Positions 42,616 through 50,574 of a DNA stretch of 54,087 nucleotides are shown piece after piece. Made by a program: the position numbers and the translations under genes. Each line of letters opens with the position of its first letter. Position 1 is the stretch's first letter. The DNA is from Verrucomicrobiales bacterium (GTDB lineage Bacteria > Verrucomicrobiota > Verrucomicrobiia > Limisphaerales > UBA9464), in NCBI GenBank assembly GCA_005805505.1, contig SYMJ01000098.1, positions 1-54,087 of the forward strand. The letters run 5' to 3'. The notes beneath the pieces are model-generated. The model ran no database searches and was not told the origin of the DNA. It saw only the letters and a list, made by a program, of their open reading frames with translations.

Positions 42616-44139
42616 GAAACGAGCAAGTTCGGCCCGGCTCGTGTATCCGGACCGCCGGGCCCGGATCAGCGCTGCTCCAAAAGCAACCCCCAGGGTAGTA
42701 GCCAGGCAGAGCCCGGCTAGGGTCACAGTCTGTCGCCAGTCACCGCCCCAGTGACGCAGTCCCCAGAGGGATAGGCTGGCCGCCAATCCCGCCGAAAGTG
42801 CGGCGCGGGACCAAGAGGCTCGCAGCATCGTCCAGAGAGGCCGGCCGCTGGCCTTGGCGAATGCGGCGTGCAGCGGCAGCAGCGTGCTGCCAGACGAGCC
42901 CGCGATGAAGGCGAGGAGGATGCCGGTCGGCCCCAGCCACAATCCTAGAGGCACGCTGAAGGTCAGGCAGCACACCAGCTCACGTCGCATGAGTCGGGCC
43001 AGTGCGTCCATGTGGCCGTGGCCGAACATCCAATAGCCCGGTTGCGAGGCGATGCCTGTGATCAGGTAGCGCAGGGCGAAGAGCGAGGTGAGCAAGGTGC
43101 CACCGGAGAAATCCTCAGCCTTGTAGTGGGCGATAAAGTCCGGAATACAAACGGCCGAAACAGCCATGGCCCCGCCCCAAAGCCAGCCGTTGAAGCGCAG
43201 GACTCCTTCGGCAATGACCTCAGCCTTGTTGGTTTTGGCCGCGAGAATGGGCCAGACAGCCTCGTCTGCCGATTGCAGGAGCAGTCGCAGTTTGCTGAAG
43301 AGGTTGGCCACCAGCAAGTACTGGCCGACGAGCTTTCCCTGACACAGCCAGGCCACCAGCATCGCATCGAAGGTGTAGACCAGCAGGGTCCAGAACTGGA
43401 AGCGCATCAGGCCTGAAGAATCGGGCCAGAGTTCCTTGAGTCGGGCCGAATCCTCCGCGTTCCAAGAGAAGTCCAGAAGGCGGAGCCCGGGTGCTGCTGC
43501 GCGGATCGCGGGGGTGGCCAGGGCTATGGCTGCAAGGCTCGGCAGACTCTGGGAGAGCACGAAGGACCAGACGCCCAGGCCGACCCGGAAACCTATCCAC
43601 AATATGCCAATCGACGCCCAGGCCATGAAGAGTTGCAGCATGAACATCCGGCGCTGTTGGCCTAGACCCGTGAGCAATTGCAGGAAGGCCGACCCCAGAG
43701 CCACCACGCCGCTGACCGCGCCCAGCAGGGGATAGAAGGCCCAAGAGAGGTGGAGCGATCGGGCGTTGGGCGTGAGTGAATAAGCACTGAGGATGACCGT
43801 TCCTAGTACCAGAATAGCGGCGCAGAACCACGAGTAGAGGCGTTGGCCAAACTGCAGCATTCGCAAGGTTTCCTCATCGCGTGCGCGGCCTAGGATCCGG
43901 CGGTTGAGGGTGTTGCGAAATCCGCCGTCGAGGGCGGGCAGGCTTCCTAGCACCAATAAGGCCGCGCTGATCAGCCCAAAAAGCTCCACCGAATCGAACA
44001 TCCGGATGGTCAGAAGCGACACCAGCGCCCACGAGAGGTAGGCCACCGCGCGCCAGAAAACCGTTTGGACAAAGAGGGAACCCAACACTGGATCCGATCC
44101 TATCAGTGGCGATTCCCGGCAGCCATTATTGTCTTCCAT
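42610..44139 (-). CDS. polysaccharide flippase, Wzx/MATE-like
   Basis: The product is 509 residues from ATG 44139. The track's 44340 start adds 67 non-membrane, Pro/Arg-rich residues and is rejected. About 12-14 hydrophobic helices are spread through the chain, starting with TVFWRAVAYLSWALVSLLTIRMF. The stretch LLVLGSLPALDGGFRNTLNRRIL is like the amphipathic loop of oligosaccharide flippases, and YLITGIASQPGYWMFGHGHMD near residue 370 fits the C-terminal half. It would flip lipid-linked glycan across the inner membrane. It is divergent from the GT9 gene, which also suggests a glycan role. Confidence 0.8.
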   Translation of the reverse strand: MEDNNGCRESPLIGSDPVLGSLFVQTVFWRAVAYLSWALVSLLTIRMFDSVELFGLISAALLVLGSLPALDGGFRNTLNRRILGRARDEETLRMLQFGQRLYSWFCAAILVLGTVILSAYSLTPNARSLHLSWAFYPLLGAVSGVVALGSAFLQLLTGLGQQRRMFMLQLFMAWASIGILWIGFRVGLGVWSFVLSQSLPSLAAIALATPAIRAAAPGLRLLDFSWNAEDSARLKELWPDSSGLMRFQFWTLLVYTFDAMLVAWLCQGKLVGQYLLVANLFSKLRLLLQSADEAVWPILAAKTNKAEVIAEGVLRFNGWLWGGAMAVSAVCIPDFIAHYKAEDFSGGTLLTSLFALRYLITGIASQPGYWMFGHGHMDALARLMRRELVCCLTFSVPLGLWLGPTGILLAFIAGSSGSTLLPLHAAFAKASGRPLWTMLRASWSRAALSAGLAASLSLWGLRHWGGDWRQTVTLAGLCLATTLGVAFGAALIRARRSGYTSRAELARFL

Positions 44140-44338
44140 GGTGGTGGGAGTGTGACGGAGTCCCGCGCGTTCAATTTCTGTCCTGGGCCGGGCCTGTGGA
44201 TGGGCAATGGAGAACCCGGTCGCGCCGTGTGAGGCCCTGTCGGTGAGGGGAGTGGGTCCGGTTGGACCGATGTTGAGCTCGTGTTGAGCTCGTGTTGTCC
44301 TTGCCTCGTGCCGAGCACTCCGGTAGTGCCGTTGGGTC
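44140..44338. promoter_or_regulatory. divergent region between flippase and GT9 genes
   Basis: About 200 bp must hold both promoters. It includes a tandem repeat of gttgagctcgt (two full copies plus gttg, 44272-44297). No clear promoter boxes are assigned. Confidence 0.4.
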
Positions 44339-45310
44339 ATGACTGTCGATGCCTCGACGCCGGTTTCTTCTCAGCGCGGGCGCATCCTGGTCATTCGCGG
44401 TGGGGCCGTGGGCGACTTCATTGTCACACTGCCTGTGTTGGCTGCACTGCGGAACCAGTTCCCGCAGACCCGACTGGAGGTGTTGGCCTACCCGCAGGTA
44501 GCCACACTGGCCGTGCGGGCCGGTTTGGCCGACGCGGCGCACGCCATCGAATCGCGGCCGCTGGCCGGATTCTTTGCCCGCAATGGAGTGCTCGACCCGA
44601 TCGAGTCGGAACGGTTTGCCCGTTGCGATGTGATCTTCAGTTATCTTTACGATCCGGATGAACTCTTTCGTGGCAACCTCGCCCGCGTGACCTCCGCCCA
44701 GGTCATCCAAGGCCCGCACCGGCCGGTGGAATCCACCGGGGTTCCCGCCACGGTTCAATTGCTCCAACCTTTGGAACGTCTGGCGATCTTTGAGGTCGAC
44801 CCGGTGCCGCGCCTTCGTTGGGCCGGGATGGGTCCTAGTGCTGAAGGGTGGATCGCCCTGCACCCTGGCAGCGGCAGCGCTAGCAAAAACTGGCCCTTGG
44901 AGCGCTGGAAGGAACTGGTGAGCCGTTGCGTGGCTCAGACGAATTTGAGTCTGGTGCTCATCGGCGGCGAGGCCGAGGCCGAGGCTCTCGACAGCCTGGA
45001 GCGGTTGATTCCAGCGGCGCGACGTCAGGTTTTGAGAGGCCGTCCTCTGGAATCGGTGGCCGAACAGCTTTCCCGCTGCCAAGGGTTTCTGGGGCATGAT
45101 TCCGGGATCACCCACCTTGCGGCAGCCGTGGGGATTCCGTGCCTGGCCTTGTGGGGTGGATCCAATGAGTCGGTATGGAGGCCTGGCGGTCCAGCGGTTC
45201 AGACTGTGTCGCATCCTGGTGGGTTGGCCGATCTCGGACTCGAGGCCGTTTGGAAATCCTTTACGGCTCAGTTTTACCCCGCCGTGAGTGCTCTTGGACG
45301 CGATCCCTAG
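44339..45310 (+). CDS. glycosyltransferase family 9 (heptosyltransferase-like)
   Basis: The product is 323 residues from ATG 44339. The GT-B fold of family 9 is shown by ILVIRGGAVGDFIVTLPVLAALRNQFP at about 16-42, a central WIALHPGSGSASKNWPLERW that binds the nucleotide sugar, and CQGFLGHDSGITHLAAAVGIPCLALWG near the C-terminus. Family members add heptose from ADP-heptose to LPS core or related acceptors. The GmhA-like gene at 23092 could supply the precursor pathway. The donor is not proven. Confidence 0.85.
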   Translation: MTVDASTPVSSQRGRILVIRGGAVGDFIVTLPVLAALRNQFPQTRLEVLAYPQVATLAVRAGLADAAHAIESRPLAGFFARNGVLDPIESERFARCDVIFSYLYDPDELFRGNLARVTSAQVIQGPHRPVESTGVPATVQLLQPLERLAIFEVDPVPRLRWAGMGPSAEGWIALHPGSGSASKNWPLERWKELVSRCVAQTNLSLVLIGGEAEAEALDSLERLIPAARRQVLRGRPLESVAEQLSRCQGFLGHDSGITHLAAAVGIPCLALWGGSNESVWRPGGPAVQTVSHPGGLADLGLEAVWKSFTAQFYPAVSALGRDP

Positions 45311-45615
45311 TAGGGAGGTCGTCTCGGACTTCCGTCGAGAGCGGTGGCACTGAGTTCAAGAGTTTCATTGATGTGGCGTCCGTTGAGAGGCGTTGCTGCG
45401 GTCTCATTGCCAGCCTCGAGTCTAAACGCGCCGTGGTAAAAATTAGAAAAACCGGTTGCAGATCTGCCTGAAAACAGGCTTGGTTCACGGCTCCGGTCGC
45501 TAGGCCCAAGCCTCGACTGGTGGTTCGAGGTGCCTAGGTGCCTCGGCTGTGAGCCTGAATGCGGACGACTTTGCAAAGAGTTTCCGCCAGGTCCGGGAAG
45601 GAGCTGAATTTTGAA
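45311..45615. other. 305-bp region between GT9 gene and rpsU
   Basis: No gene is recognised. A short hairpin gcctg-aaaa-caggc at 45466-45479 may end GT9 transcription, and the rpsU promoter must lie downstream. The purine stretch AAGGAG at 45598-45603 is the likely rpsU ribosome binding site. Confidence 0.45.
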
Positions 45616-45813
45616 GTGAGCGAAGTTAAACTGAAGAAGGGCGAACCCGTGGATCGCGCGCTGCGCCGCCTGAAGAAGAAGGTGGACCGCGAGAACACTC
45701 TCCGTGACGTGCGCATGAAGCGTCATTATGAGAAGCCCAGCGAAACCAAGCGTCGTAAGATGAAGGTTTCCAAGTTCTCTGCGATGCTATCCGCCCGGTA
45801 TGCCGACCAGTGA
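45616..45813 (+). CDS. rpsU: 30S ribosomal protein S21
   Basis: The product is 65 residues from GTG 45616, chosen because S21 normally starts at the SEVKLKKGEPVDRALRRLKKK segment; the track start at 45559 adds 19 residues. AAGGAG lies 12 bases upstream. The basic core VDRENTLRDVRMKRHYEKPSETKRRK is typical. S21 is a small-subunit protein near the mRNA-16S contact. A clear terminator follows, so it is largely a single-gene unit. Confidence 0.93.
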   Translation: MSEVKLKKGEPVDRALRRLKKKVDRENTLRDVRMKRHYEKPSETKRRKMKVSKFSAMLSARYADQ

Positions 45814-45861
45814 TGGTCGGTAGCGAGGCGCAACCGCTGTAAGGCGGTTTGCTTTCAACAG

Positions 45862-45901
45862 GGCCGGATGCTTTCCTTCGGGAACGCATTCGGCCTTTTT
45901 G
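45862..45901 (+). terminator. intrinsic terminator after rpsU
   Basis: ggccggatgc pairs with gcattcggcc (one G-T wobble) across a 14-base loop that itself contains tccttcggga, and is followed by TTTTTG TTT. A smaller imperfect hairpin (gcaaccgc...gcggtttgc) precedes it. This is a classical rho-independent terminator. Confidence 0.85.
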
Positions 45902-45923
45902 TTTCCCAAACAGGAGTCTAGAA

Positions 45924-45951
45924 CCCTGAGTTTAGAGCCCTGAGTTTAGAG
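45924..45951. repeat. 14-bp tandem duplication
   Basis: Two exact adjacent copies of ccctgagtttagag lie between the rpsU terminator and the isomerase gene. A short slippage-type duplication with no evident function. Confidence 0.75.
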
Positions 45952-45968
45952 CCGAAAGACCTTACATC

Positions 45969-46907
45969 ATGTATTCCCTATCCACCTGCTGGAACTCGAG
46001 CCGCCACCAAGACGGAGGCGACATGCTGCGCGAGATCCGGGACCTGGGCTTCGAATATGCCGAGTTGAGTCACGGCATCCGTGTCAGTCTGGTGCCCGGC
46101 ATCATCGACGCCGTTGAAGCCGGGGTGATCAAGATCAGCACCCTGCACAATTTCTGCCCGTTGCCGATGGGCGTGAGCCACGCCGCACCGAACCTCTTTA
46201 AGTTCTCGGCCTCGGAGAAGCGTGAGCGCGATCTGGCCTGGAAGCACTCGATCAAGACCATCGAGACGGCCGAGCGTCTGAAAGCTAAGTTGATCGTGCT
46301 GCACTCCGGGGCCGTCGATCTCTCTGGCTTCTTTGGAGATGCCCATTATCAGGACAAGCTCGAAGCCCTCGCTGCCGCTGGAAAGCGGGACTCGCCGAAG
46401 TACATCAAACTCATGGCTGAGGTGGAGCAACGCCGCGAGGCCCGCAAGGAGCAACCCATGGAGTTGGCCATCGACATGATTCGTCGATTGGCGGAGGTGG
46501 CCGGCGAGAAAAAACTCCTCTTGGGTATCGAGAATCGGGAATCCGTCGAAGAAATTCCCTTCGACCACGACATGCTCTTCTTCCTCGATCAGTTGCCAGA
46601 CAACGTCCGCTATTGGCATGACTGCGGCCACGCTCAGATCAAGCATCAGATGGGTTTCATCGACCACCGCATGCACTTGGAGAGTTTGTCCGAGCGCTTG
46701 GGTGGGCTGCATATCCATGACGTGGTGCTCACCCCCGATGGAGCCCACGATCACGCCCCGCCCGGTGCGGGTGTTATTGATTATGTCGCCCTCAAGCCGT
46801 TCGTGGGTCCGGAGCACATCAAGGTTATTGAATTGAACCCCGGTGTGGCTCCCGAAGATGTGACCAAGGGATATGCGCACATTCGGTCCGTCTGGGGGCC
46901 GGAGTAG
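45969..46907 (+). CDS. sugar phosphate isomerase/epimerase, xylose isomerase-like TIM barrel
   Basis: The product is 312 residues from ATG 45969. The AP endonuclease 2/xylose isomerase-like barrel is shown by LGFEYAELSHGIRVS near the start, KLIVLHSGAVDLSGF, LLLGIENRESVEEIPFD, VRYWHDCGHAQIKHQMGF, LGGLHIHDVV and IKVIELNPGV. The Glu, Asp-Cys-Gly-His, His and Glu of these strands are the expected metal ligands. Substrate specificity cannot be predicted. It is followed after 5 bp by a flippase-like gene, so a cell-envelope sugar role is possible. Confidence 0.85.
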   Translation: MYSLSTCWNSSRHQDGGDMLREIRDLGFEYAELSHGIRVSLVPGIIDAVEAGVIKISTLHNFCPLPMGVSHAAPNLFKFSASEKRERDLAWKHSIKTIETAERLKAKLIVLHSGAVDLSGFFGDAHYQDKLEALAAAGKRDSPKYIKLMAEVEQRREARKEQPMELAIDMIRRLAEVAGEKKLLLGIENRESVEEIPFDHDMLFFLDQLPDNVRYWHDCGHAQIKHQMGFIDHRMHLESLSERLGGLHIHDVVLTPDGAHDHAPPGAGVIDYVALKPFVGPEHIKVIELNPGVAPEDVTKGYAHIRSVWGPE

Positions 46908-46912
46908 TCCGA

Positions 46913-48016
46913 ATGGATTCTCGGCCCGACAACTCCTCCCGAAGAACACTCGGGCAACTGGTCCGCCTAGCGGTCTGTGGACTGTTGTTGGCGGTCATCT
47001 TCCACGCGATCTTCTGCAACGAGGCTCAGATCGACCTTTTGGCCCAGGGGAAGCCCGAAGCCTGGAATGCCATGGGGCGTTGGGAGCAGCGTCAATACGC
47101 TTGGACCCATAGCCCTGCAAAGCTTCTGGAGATGGCCCGTCGGTTGGATCCCGGGAGCCTGGGGGTGGCCTTTGGCCTCTGCGGTGCGCTCATTTTTCTG
47201 GGAGGGCTTCGTTGGCGCGAAGCTCTTCGGGTCCAGGGTCTGGAGTTGCCCCTGGCCGAGGTAATGCGGCTTTCGTTCGTGGCGCACTTTTTCAATGCCT
47301 TTCTGTTGGGGTCCACCGGAGGTGATGTTTGGAAGGCCTATGCGGCCGCCCGGAGTACCCACCACAAGAAGGCGGAAGCGGCCCTCACGGTGTTTGTGGA
47401 CCGCTTGATCGGCATCCTATCGCTGCTGGTGTTTGCGGTGATCTTTGCCATTCCCAACTGGCCGCTCTTCGTGCGCTTTCGTCGCTACGACGGGGTGGGT
47501 CTGGCCATCTTTGGCATGATGGTCGTGGCGTTGGTTTGTGCCGGTGCCGGGTTCTTCACAGACATCCTTTCGGAGGAGGGGCGCCTGAGCCGATGGATGG
47601 GGCGTTTCCCGCAAATGAAGGGCCCCTTGAGGGCGCTGGCTTCATGCCGGCTGTTTGGGCGTAATCCGGGATTCCTTTGGCGGAGCGCGTTGCTGTCGAT
47701 CGCCATCAACCTGGCCATCGTGGGCACGTTTGCGGCGCTGGCTTCCGGGTTGGGGTTGCAAATCCCCCGATGGAACTTGTGGTTTGTGGTGCCGGCGGTG
47801 GTGTGCCTGGCCGCGTTGCCGATCACCCCCAGTGGCCTCGGCGTCCGCGAGAACCTCTTCGTCGTCCTGCTTACCGTGGACTTCGCGGGTTTTGGAGTTA
47901 AGCCGGCCGAGGCGCTGTCGCTCTCGTTGCTGGGCTACACGTTGAACCTGGCCTGGAGTGCCATCGGCGGCCTCGTGTACCTGACAGTCCGCAAATACAT
48001 CCCACGGGAGTCCTAG
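46913..48016 (+). CDS. lysylphosphatidylglycerol synthase TM-type flippase-like membrane protein
   Basis: The product is 367 residues from ATG 46913. About eight hydrophobic helices carry the UPF0104/LPG_synthase_TM pattern: FVAHFFNAFLLGSTGGDVWKAYAAARS near 122-148, AALTVFVDRLIGILSLLVF, and the late PITPSGLGVRENLFVVLL. Members move or modify lipid-linked molecules across the inner membrane; the transported lipid here is unknown. It is probably co-transcribed with the sugar isomerase and perhaps with the following lipoprotein gene. Confidence 0.8.
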   Translation: MDSRPDNSSRRTLGQLVRLAVCGLLLAVIFHAIFCNEAQIDLLAQGKPEAWNAMGRWEQRQYAWTHSPAKLLEMARRLDPGSLGVAFGLCGALIFLGGLRWREALRVQGLELPLAEVMRLSFVAHFFNAFLLGSTGGDVWKAYAAARSTHHKKAEAALTVFVDRLIGILSLLVFAVIFAIPNWPLFVRFRRYDGVGLAIFGMMVVALVCAGAGFFTDILSEEGRLSRWMGRFPQMKGPLRALASCRLFGRNPGFLWRSALLSIAINLAIVGTFAALASGLGLQIPRWNLWFVVPAVVCLAALPITPSGLGVRENLFVVLLTVDFAGFGVKPAEALSLSLLGYTLNLAWSAIGGLVYLTVRKYIPRES

Positions 48017-48069
48017 CTAGATTCGGAGTCGTGGCTTGCCGGATTGGCGTGTGCGTCCAGACTGTCGGC

Positions 48070-49260
48070 ATGCGTTTCACTGTGGTGATGGGGGTTTCGG
48101 CGTTGGCCTGGATGGCCGCGGGCTGTGGCAAGGATGAGGTCCGGGTCTATCAGGCCCCTCAAGATGCCCCGCCGGTGGCTGCGGCTAATCCCCAAGGTGG
48201 AGCCACCCTAACCCCGCCCGCTTCGGAGATTCCAAGATCTGCGACCTCGAGGTCTTCCTCCTCGGCTGGCTCGGAAAGCAGTGCCTCCGAACGGCCCGCG
48301 GTTCCCTGGACCGTACCGGCCGGTTGGGAAGAGATGCCTGCCTCAGGCATGCGCGTGGCCAGTTATGGTGTGAAACGCCCCGACGGCCGTTCGGTGGACA
48401 TTTCCGTGGTGGCCATGGGTGGCGGAGCCGGAGGCGAGTTGGAAAACGTCAACCGCTGGCGCGACCAAATCGGGCTGGAGCCGGCGACCGAGGCGGACTT
48501 GGCGGGTCTTCGTTCCATTATTCCGGCGGGCAATCGCCAGGTGGTGATGTACCAACTGGACGGCAAGAAGGCGGTTCTGGATGGCAAGTACCCAGCCCGG
48601 ACGCTGGCAGCCATCATGCCGGCCGGCGAGATGACCGTGTTCTTCAAAATCACGGGTGAGAGTGCGCTGGTGGCCGAGCAGAAGCCGCAGTTCTTGGCTT
48701 GGTTGAAGTCTGTCGATACCGGTGGCGGTGGCGGTGAGTCCGCTCCGGAGGCCTCGGCCTCGTCGTCGGCCCCAGCCCCCGCATCGCCGGCGGCTGTTTC
48801 AGGCGGTTCCGAGCGGGCGAGCGGTGGTGGTGGTGGTGGTGGTGGTGGCGCCGACGGACTCCCGAATTGGCAGGTGCCCTCTGGCTGGAAAGCCGCTGGA
48901 CCGAAGCCTATGCGCTTGGCGTCCTTCGATATCCCGGATGCCGCCGGCAATGGCGATGTGTCCATTAGTAAGCTGTCTGGGAATGGCGGCGGGCTCTTGG
49001 CCAATGTGAATCGCTGGCGCGGCCAAGTGGGATTGGCTCCGTTGGAAGCCGGGGCATTGGCTGCGAACTCCAAGACAGTGGCCACGGCCGGGGGCGACAG
49101 CGGCACCTGGGTAGAGTTGGTGGGGACCGAGAAGACGATCTTGGGGGCCATCTTGGCTCGCGGAGAGGTTTCGTGGTTTTTCAAGCTGACAGCTCCGGCG
49201 GCCGTTGCCGCCCAAAACCGAGACGCTTTCGAGCAATTTGTTCGTTCGATCCGCTTCTGA
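48070..49260 (+). CDS. lipoprotein with two copies of an uncharacterised domain
   Basis: The product is 396 residues from ATG 48070; the earlier start (48031) would put 13 residues before a good lipoprotein signal ending in WMAAGC (Cys19). Two homologous domains follow: about 80-225 (PWTVPAGWEEMPASGMRVAS...ENVNRWRDQIGLEP...TVFFKITG) and about 265-396 (NWQVPSGWKAAGPKPMRLAS...ANVNRWRGQVGLAP...SWFFKLTA). A flexible Ala/Ser/Gly linker with nine glycines joins them. I do not recognise a named family. It lies 92 bp before the cytochrome c synthase genes, so a link with haem or cytochrome export is possible but unproven. Confidence 0.8.
   Translation: MRFTVVMGVSALAWMAAGCGKDEVRVYQAPQDAPPVAAANPQGGATLTPPASEIPRSATSRSSSSAGSESSASERPAVPWTVPAGWEEMPASGMRVASYGVKRPDGRSVDISVVAMGGGAGGELENVNRWRDQIGLEPATEADLAGLRSIIPAGNRQVVMYQLDGKKAVLDGKYPARTLAAIMPAGEMTVFFKITGESALVAEQKPQFLAWLKSVDTGGGGGESAPEASASSSAPAPASPAAVSGGSERASGGGGGGGGGADGLPNWQVPSGWKAAGPKPMRLASFDIPDAAGNGDVSISKLSGNGGGLLANVNRWRGQVGLAPLEAGALAANSKTVATAGGDSGTWVELVGTEKTILGAILARGEVSWFFKLTAPAAVAAQNRDAFEQFVRSIRF
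48823..48849 (+). repeat. (GGT)8-GGC trinucleotide repeat in coding sequence
   Basis: Eight GGT codons and one GGC encode a Gly9 linker between the duplicated domains. Slippage in threes would change linker length without shifting the frame. Confidence 0.9.
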
Positions 49261-49352
49261 ATGAGGGGCCGCGACCGGGGTTGAAAAATCCCGAGCGCTT
49301 TCCGTCAAGTTGATGCAATTTATTGCGACCGGCCGTCGTCCGATTTTCGCCC

Positions 49353-50525
49353 ATGATTTCCAAGTTGTTCCAGTTCCTGTCGTCCCTGCGCCTCACGGTG
49401 GTGCTGCTGGGATTGGGTGTGGTCGTAGTGTTCTTCGGAACGTTGGGCCAAACCAGCGATGGTCTTTACGTGGCCCAGGAGCGGTACTTCCGCAGTTGGT
49501 TCGCCTATTGGACGCCGCACGGATCCACCTTCCCGGTGGTGCCGCTGCCCGGCGGATACCTGTTGGGAACGATGCTGGTCATCAACCTAATCGTGGCTCA
49601 TTTCACCCGCTTTAAGTGGACGTGGTCCAAGAGCGGTATCTTCCTGACGCACATCGGCATCATCTTGCTGCTGTTGGGACAATTGGCCACCGACATGCTG
49701 GCACGCGAGAGCATCATGAGCTTCCGCGAGGGCGACACTCGAAACTACTCCGAGTCGTCGATGGACTTCGAACTGGCCTTCCTGCGCAGTGCCGGCAGCA
49801 ACACTCTCGACCAAGTGGTGTCTATCCCGGCCTCTCGTTTGAAGCCGGGGGCCGAGTTGCGCCAGGAGTTGCTGCCCTTCGCCATCCGGGTGAAAGAGGC
49901 CTATGAAAACGCCCGGATTCGCCTGCGCGCTCCGGTCATGGATTCCAACCGCCCGCCCGCGGCGACCCAAGGCGTGGGCGCCCGGATCGTCATCGATGAG
50001 CAACCGCCGACGCGCACCATGGATGCTCGCAATGTGCCGGCCGCGGTGATCGAGCTTTCGGGGCCGTCGAGCCTCGGGACCTGGGCCCTCTCCGGTGAAT
50101 TGAAGTCTCAGACCGTGACCGTGGAGGGAACGGAGTGGCGCCTCGAGTACCGCCCGGTGCGCGATTACAAACCCTTCGCCCTGACCTTGCTCAAGACCAC
50201 CCACGAGACCTACCCGGGCACGGACATTCCTAAGAATTTCCAGAGCCGGGTACGATTGCGAAACACCGAGTCGCACGAAGACCGCGAGGTGGACATTTAC
50301 ATGAATTCACCGTTGCGGTATGGCGGTTACACTTTCTTCCAGTATCAAATGGGCAAAGAGCAATTGGCCGACGGAGGCCGCGGTACCAGTGCGTTGCAGG
50401 TAGTCCTCAACCCGTCGTGGGTCACGCCGTATCTCGGGTGCATTCTTGTCGGAGTGGGCCTGTTGGTTCAGTTCCTCATGCACCTCACCAAGTTCATCGC
50501 CCGCCGCAAGCCCCGGGCCGCCTGA
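49353..50525 (+). CDS. resB: cytochrome c biogenesis protein ResB/CcsB-like (system II)
   Basis: The product is 390 residues from ATG 49353; the track start 49323 lies upstream of the natural N-terminus. Helices near 10-30 (LRLTVVLLGLGVVVVFFGTL), 70-88 and 100-120 precede a large periplasmic domain (about 125-350), and a last helix (WVTPYLGCILVGVGLLVQFLMHL) follows. Such proteins form the haem-handling partner of CcsA and support thioether attachment of haem to apocytochromes. It is followed by ccsA after 49 bp. It would serve the many c-type cytochromes encoded here (actA, actE, ccoO, ccoP). Confidence 0.85.
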   Translation: MISKLFQFLSSLRLTVVLLGLGVVVVFFGTLGQTSDGLYVAQERYFRSWFAYWTPHGSTFPVVPLPGGYLLGTMLVINLIVAHFTRFKWTWSKSGIFLTHIGIILLLLGQLATDMLARESIMSFREGDTRNYSESSMDFELAFLRSAGSNTLDQVVSIPASRLKPGAELRQELLPFAIRVKEAYENARIRLRAPVMDSNRPPAATQGVGARIVIDEQPPTRTMDARNVPAAVIELSGPSSLGTWALSGELKSQTVTVEGTEWRLEYRPVRDYKPFALTLLKTTHETYPGTDIPKNFQSRVRLRNTESHEDREVDIYMNSPLRYGGYTFFQYQMGKEQLADGGRGTSALQVVLNPSWVTPYLGCILVGVGLLVQFLMHLTKFIARRKPRAA

Positions 50526-50574
50526 AGCTTCACCTGCTGGAATTTGCCTCCTCCCAACGCGCTCCGCCTGAAAC

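Noticed and set aside
44171-45214. 347-aa minus-strand ORF opposite the GT9 gene
   Set aside because: GT9 motifs on the plus strand are decisive; the minus frame has no recognisable domain and would overlap the flippase promoter.
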